NCBI RefSeq assembly: GCF_003597395.2
Contig: NC_133769.1
Span: forward strand, 42,139,287-42,203,286
Reading direction: 5' to 3'
Length of the DNA stretch: 64,000 nucleotides
Origin: Chelonoidis abingdonii
Lineage: Eukaryota; Chordata; Testudines; Testudinidae
Position 1 is the first letter of the stretch, and every line of letters begins with the position of its first letter. Made by a program: the position numbers and the translations under genes. Shown here piece by piece: positions 58,702-64,000 of this stretch. Below the pieces are notes generated by a model, which worked only from the letters and a program-made list of their open reading frames with translations, was not told where the DNA came from and ran no database searches.

Positions 58702-61700
58702 TACTGTCCCTGGAAAGGAAGCGTGTGTGAGGGAGAAGAGTCGGTACTTGAAAAATGCCTTCCCTCTGCCACATTGGGTCAGGGGATTGTGGTGGGTTGG
58801 GCCAAGAAAGGAGATATGCTTCTCCCAGGAGGGAGAGGATGGGGAAGTAGAATAGCACTTGCAGAAGTCACCCTTCCACTCAAGTATCACTGCATCCCGT
58901 TGGCCAGGCAAGGGATAAAGATGGTAGCTGATTGGCTCCCATTCTCCTATTTTCTTCACCAATAATTTAAACCTAATCTTGTGCTGCTTCAGTCTCTTGC
59001 CTTTCTAGCTGCCCTGTCCTCCCTCCCTGTAGCTGTAGACAGTGAGCTGTGGTTTCCAGGACATTGTGGGCCTGACAGATCATCGGTTTTTCAAGATCAG
59101 GAAGGAATATTTTCCCACTGGCTCAAATTGGCTGAAGTCTGCTGGGTTTTTGTGCCTTCATCACAGCATTGGTGTAAAGAAGAATAGGATTTAGAAGCCT
59201 AATATGAGACCATATGGGAATGTTTAGTTTGTCACAACTCGTGGCCAGTGTTGAATGCAGGTAAAGGCTAAAAGGACCAGCTTTTAGAGATAAATGAGAC
59301 CTGTGATTTTCATTGGTGTACCTTGTGCACAGAAGAGGAGTCCTGAAGTCTTTGCATACCCATATCTCCCTCAGTACTCTCTGTTTGTGTGTTGTGGGGG
59401 GTAAGGCTAGAGGACTCAGAAATGAGCTGAGTTGTGGGGCAGTAGGCCGAGGAGGGTCTACTGTGAGATACTGATTATATGGTAGGGGACCTGTAAACCT
59501 GCACTGGAACCAGTGAAATGCCTAGTAAGTGAGATGTGCATATACCGTCTCTACCCAATGTTAAGTTAGTAAAGTTGTGGCCTGCTGCAGTGTCTGACTT
59601 TCATTTACCTGCATGTCCTGAGCAAGTACTTCTGAGAACTGTGTTCCTTCAATGACATCAGATGTAGCCAGTGCATCCAGATGTCCCATAATATGGAATG
59701 CACTTTAAACCTCAGAACTGCTGCTGCAGAGACACTTGCAAATTTATGTAGCTGAAAGAGTCTGGATTGCTTGGATTGGCTAAACTCATAGTCTGTTGTC
59801 TAAGAAACAGTCTCCCAGGGAACACCTTGTGTGACATTTTGAACAATACTTTAAAAAGAACAGATTACATTCGGAAGTAACCTAAATATCTGTTCACAAT
59901 AAAGGGTATCTAAGAAAACCCATCTAAACTGCAGTATAAGTGTTATGTACCTGCTAAGCTGTTGTACAATATGCAAAGAGCAACTACCAATTTAGCATAA
60001 CTCTTAATGATTCAGCCAGAGGGCTACCACTGTGTCACCTGTCAGTGCCACCTGCTGTGGTGCATGCAGATCTGAGCTGGAGTCTCAGCTACAGTAATGC
60101 ACTGGACCCTTGCTTAAAGGCCTAACATTGCTCTTGTTGTTCAGGTAAAATTTCATTTCAGTGGGAGATTGGCCTGAGGAAGGAGGACAGGATTGGGGGC
60201 TTAGTGTGTTCGGACACTGAATACTGTACTTCAGGTCCTCTGTAGCATCATCACTGTATCCCTTTTAACGAAGGATGCATTGGTATTCACAGCAGGTTAG
60301 GCTAGATAATTCCAGCACTAATTTCAAAGGAAACTCCCAGACCAAAACTTCAAGAGATTCCACAGGAAGCTGTAAGCTTTTCAGGGCAGAAATCGGCTCT
60401 TTTCTGTATTTGTACAGTACGAAGCACAATGGGGGCCTGACTCTGATTGCAGCTTAGGGCGGGGCTACCATAATATATTTATTACTACTACAAACCTACT
60501 CATCCAAGGGTCTGGGACAATGTGCAGTGAAGTCAGTTTGAGTCTTTGCAAAGACTTGAACGTGCTTTGGATCAGGCCAGAAACAAGGAAGCTTTTACAG
60601 GTATTAATGGGGATGTAGCAAGTATTTGAAGGTGACTGTGTCCATATATCCTTCAAAAAGGTAGTCTCCCAAAAGTGACCTCTGTGTAAGGCTGCTGTAT
60701 TTAATGAAAATGTCATCTCCACTCTGTCAGGAAAAATAAAACCTTATGTGGTTCTTTGAATTTGTATCTGCCACTCCCCCTTTTTCTGAGTTTTAGGGAA
60801 AATGATTCATTAGTGGGGAAAAATACTGATTTAAAATCTGCATCAGCCCTCACTAAAGACACTTGTTTGGACATTTTGAGAAACATTAATATTAATATAG
60901 ACATTTCAAAAAATCCCATTAATTGGGCCAACTCCTAAAGTCCTTACTCAATTTTTTTACTCATTGGAGTTTTGCTTGAATAGGAACTGAACAAATACTA
61001 AGAGCCTCATTGTGATGCTCTTACTCCCAGTGAGTAGTACCATACATCATGTGTAGTCTCGTTGATGTCAGTGGAACTGCTTGTGGAGTAAGCTGCTACT
61101 TAATGTAACTAGGGTATCTGAATCTGGCCCTCAGTAAGGACTTCAGGATTTACTTTATTGTTTTTAATTAAATACAGAATAATTATACTTTTTTCTGTAA
61201 AGGATATATTGAAACTAAAATGGGGACTTCTATTGGGAAAAAATAAAAATGAAGAACATTTCTAAACAAAGGATGAGGATTTATTAGCATCAAGTGAAAC
61301 AAAACTACTTGTGAATAAATACAGTAGTCTTCCGTTTTTGCATACTAGGATAAGAAGCTTCTATAAGATTCAAGAAATGACTGCAACAAAGAGCAGCAAA
61401 TGCTGCTGAATTCAGCAGACTCAAAGTTCTCAAAATGTTCAGTGATTCCATGGGTCTAATCCTAGTTCCACTGAAGTCAATGGAAAATTTGCCTCTGTCT
61501 TTGGGTTGATCTCAAGAAAGTATTTTAAAATATCCAAGTTTCATAACTGGCTATGCCCTGGCTGTGGAATCATCTCTTATGCTCCAGAATAAAGAGAGAA
61601 CCATTTGAAGTAACTAATATTGAACTGTTAAATCATCTGGGAACCAGTTTTTAGCAACAAAAATGATTTGTATGTTTTATTTTATCTACTATTTTATTTA

Positions 61701-63589
61701 GCTTATCAATCTATATATTCCATTTGTATTAGTTCAGGGCTTCCACTCTGATTAACAGACCAGTAGCTGCAGGATGGCAGAATTTAATTTTTAGAGTACA
61801 ATGTTTATTCTTATTGTCACAGCTCACTCTTTCAATCTGCTGTACAGTATTCAGTGCTTTGCAGGCATAGTTAACATATATCTTTTTGCTGGAATGACAG
61901 AAGAAAATAATCTAAATCATGCAGTGGTAAGATATTTAAAACTGCATTTCAAAGTGAAATACAGTTCTCCTCCTCTAATGTAATGAATGGCACTGACAGA
62001 TGACAATTATAATATTTTATCCAATGCTCAGTTGAATGCAAGATTATTCATTTGTTATAGAGACTGAAAGTTCACAAGATTTATCTACTCTTACTTTGTC
62101 ATTCTGTTTTTACTCCTAGGCTATTCATGGCTTTTTTAAAAAGTAATTGCATCTAGAGAGACACAACTGTGATTTAAAATATTTTTCATGCACAAAAATC
62201 CATGAGTCAGATTTCCATCTGGTACAAATTGATGTATTAGTTGCTGATTTACACCAGCTGAGGATCTTGGACCCAAGTTAAATAAAATAAGAGGTTCATC
62301 CATGTAGTGACAAAAGCAGCCATGTTAAAAGAGGTTACCTGTTTAAATGGAAAAAATTAAAAATAACGATAGGGATTAACATACAAATCATTCCTGCAAA
62401 TCTGACTCAAAAGAGCATTCTCACTGAGTGATTAGGCTACTTTTGAGAATAAGCACTATGCTTGGAGGATAGACATTTACTTTCTCTTGGAAGAGGGAGA
62501 TCCTCTTTCAGTCTGTTTTAACCACTGCAGTTGGTAGCTTGGAATAGTTGAGAAAAGACCTCTTTAGCCTTAATTGTCTCTTGTTTAGTTTGACCTTTGA
62601 AATGACTAACCCTGTTCTAACACAGGTGCTTTTCTAGATCAGCCCATTTTTCTATGTCTGAATTGTTGTTTCTCTGAATTGGATTTCTTTTTTACTTACA
62701 AAATGTTCTTGTTTAACTGTCATTTCTATTATCTGGTTAAAATAATAGCAAGGTTCTGTAATTGCAATGATGGAGACAAGGTAAGAGAATGCAATGAAAT
62801 GACAGCATCAAAAATGTCAAAGTCATATGACTAAAATCAGCCTCCAGGCAAGGCCCATTTAGATCCATGAATAAAATTAATATATTTCTACTGACAAAAA
62901 TAAACACTGGCTATAGAGTTCATAGAGTTAGGGTTTAGTTGACTTCTCAAACACAACCCTGTAATGTTGAAGTGCAGAGCACCGCTGACCCAGCAGGAGC
63001 TTCTGGAAGCTCTGTATCTGATTTAGACACAATGGACCTGATCCAAATCCCAATGGAAAGACTTACAAAGACTTTAGCTGGCTTTTGATCAAACCCCATG
63101 CCTGCCTCTGTGAACTCCAGGGAACACACGATGGGCAATAGCTGCCATTTCCAGGACTGCAGTGGCTGCTTCCCCACCTCCCCAGCAAGGGCAAGTTCCA
63201 TTGTCCAGTGTGTTGGATGGGAGGAAGTGATGGTGGGGAGCCAAAGAGTGTGGCTGGCTCCATCCCTAGCCTCCATGGAAAAGCCCCTATGGAAAGACCA
63301 ATACTTCTTTTCCACAGCAGATTGCTGTAGACATAGAGGACTAGAGTGTGCAATTTGCACAAAGACCTGTGTACAGGACAATGCAAAACCACACCACCCA
63401 CAGGGAGGCACAAGGGCACCATGTACCTCAGGAGGCACATTCTTACCTGGAGCTGCTCAACAGAGCTGTGTGAATACTACTACTTTTTTTTTTTTAATTG
63501 AACTGACAGTGAACCAAAAAAATTGACATTTCAGGTCAAATTAAACATTTAGATTTTCCAGGCTAGATTCACAAGGGGACTTAGGCACC

Positions 63590-63720
63590 ATTCACAAAAT
63601 GCTGATATGGCAGTGTATAGTGGGCAATGCACTCACCAGGGATGTGGGAGACCTACATGTGAATCTCTGCTCAGGCGGTGAATGCTCTAACCACTGGGTT
63701 ATGTGGAATGAGTCTCTCTC
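63590..63720. repeat. tRNA-like palindromic repeat
   Basis: GCACTCACCAGGGATGTGGG and, downstream, AATGCTCTAACCACTGGGTT are partly complementary. Similar text occurs at 3088-3190 and 4880-4960. Class uncertain. Confidence 0.45.
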
Positions 63721-64000
63721 AATCCCTCCTGTGGAAGCTGTTCCACTTTGTATTAATAATTAACTATTAACTGGAGCAGGGACTAGATCCTGGGTTTTAC
63801 CTTTGTCATGGTATAAAACTCCACTCTGAACCTTAGAGTCCAAAAGATAGGGTACCAGCATGAATCCCCCTAAGTGTAATTATCAGCTTAGATCTTGTAG
63901 TGCTGCCACCAACCAGGACTTGGAGTACCTGGTACACTCTTGTCCCCCTAAAACCTTCCCTGGGGACCCTCAAGACCCAAACCCTTTGAGTCTCACAACA

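Larger units (their letters stand above)
18197..64000 (+). other. GRM8: GRM8 intron after the first coding exon (incomplete)
   Basis: At least 45.8 kb and continuing past the window. None of the open frames contains the next expected GRM8 segment. Repeats inside are listed separately. Stretches with nothing I can name beyond scattered old repeat debris: 18230-19518, 19678-21330, 21700-23660, 25091-26586, 27179-29289, 30810-31894, 32384-33589, 36246-39715, 39739-42989, 44016-46931, 47350-49171, 51961-53699, 56481-58508 and 58704-63589. Confidence 0.85.

Noticed and set aside
62947..63526. 163-codon minus-strand and 142-codon plus-strand frames over the same DNA
   Set aside because: They overlap on opposite strands, resemble no known protein, and part of the DNA (63030-63095) is dispersed repeat text.
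18230..64000. The next GRM8 coding exon
   Set aside because: No open frame carries the expected continuation (IPQISYAS and the following flytrap sequence); it must lie beyond the window or be too fragmented for me to see.

Overview
This is vertebrate genomic DNA, most likely from a turtle. The GRM8-encoding exon shows an amniote-like vertebrate. The repeat content is turtle-typical: CR1 LINEs with the characteristic 3' end, a tRNA-derived SINE with a CR1-like tail, Penelope-like element ends, and many short hAT-type elements. The species call rests on recognising these repeats, not on a database search.

The only host gene I can support is GRM8 (metabotropic glutamate receptor 8) on the + strand. 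A CpG-dense promoter-like block spans about 7340-9320. It contains an RE1/REST-like site at 8634-8654 and a strong splice donor after 8744, which together suggest a non-coding first exon. A proposed intron 1 (8745-17348) leads to the exon holding the start codon (exon 17349-18196, coding 17687-18196). That exon encodes residues 1-170: signal peptide region plus the first part of the glutamate-binding domain. It ends at a phase-0 donor. From 18197 to the end of the window is intron, and I found no second coding exon.

Everything else is repeats and unannotated intergenic or intronic sequence. Nine hAT-like copies have 8-bp target duplications that are identical or differ at one base, and two more have 6-of-8 duplications. 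Two TA-flanked mariner-like short elements are present. CR1 fragments of several ages lie on both strands. Three Penelope-like 3' ends carry degenerate hammerhead-ribozyme-like cores; one of them retains a GIY-YIG endonuclease remnant and another is a 95-bp insertion with an 11-bp target duplication inside an LTR-like repeat. Two copies of an ancient MIR/CORE-type SINE, several palindromic short repeats and one 213-bp assembly gap (2446-2658) complete the picture.

Most open reading frames over 60 codons here are chance frames in GC-rich, C-rich or repeat DNA. The best candidates for a second look are the hammerhead-like motifs, the RE1-like site in the GRM8 leader, upstream start codons in the GRM8 exon, and the fold-back hAT-like elements.
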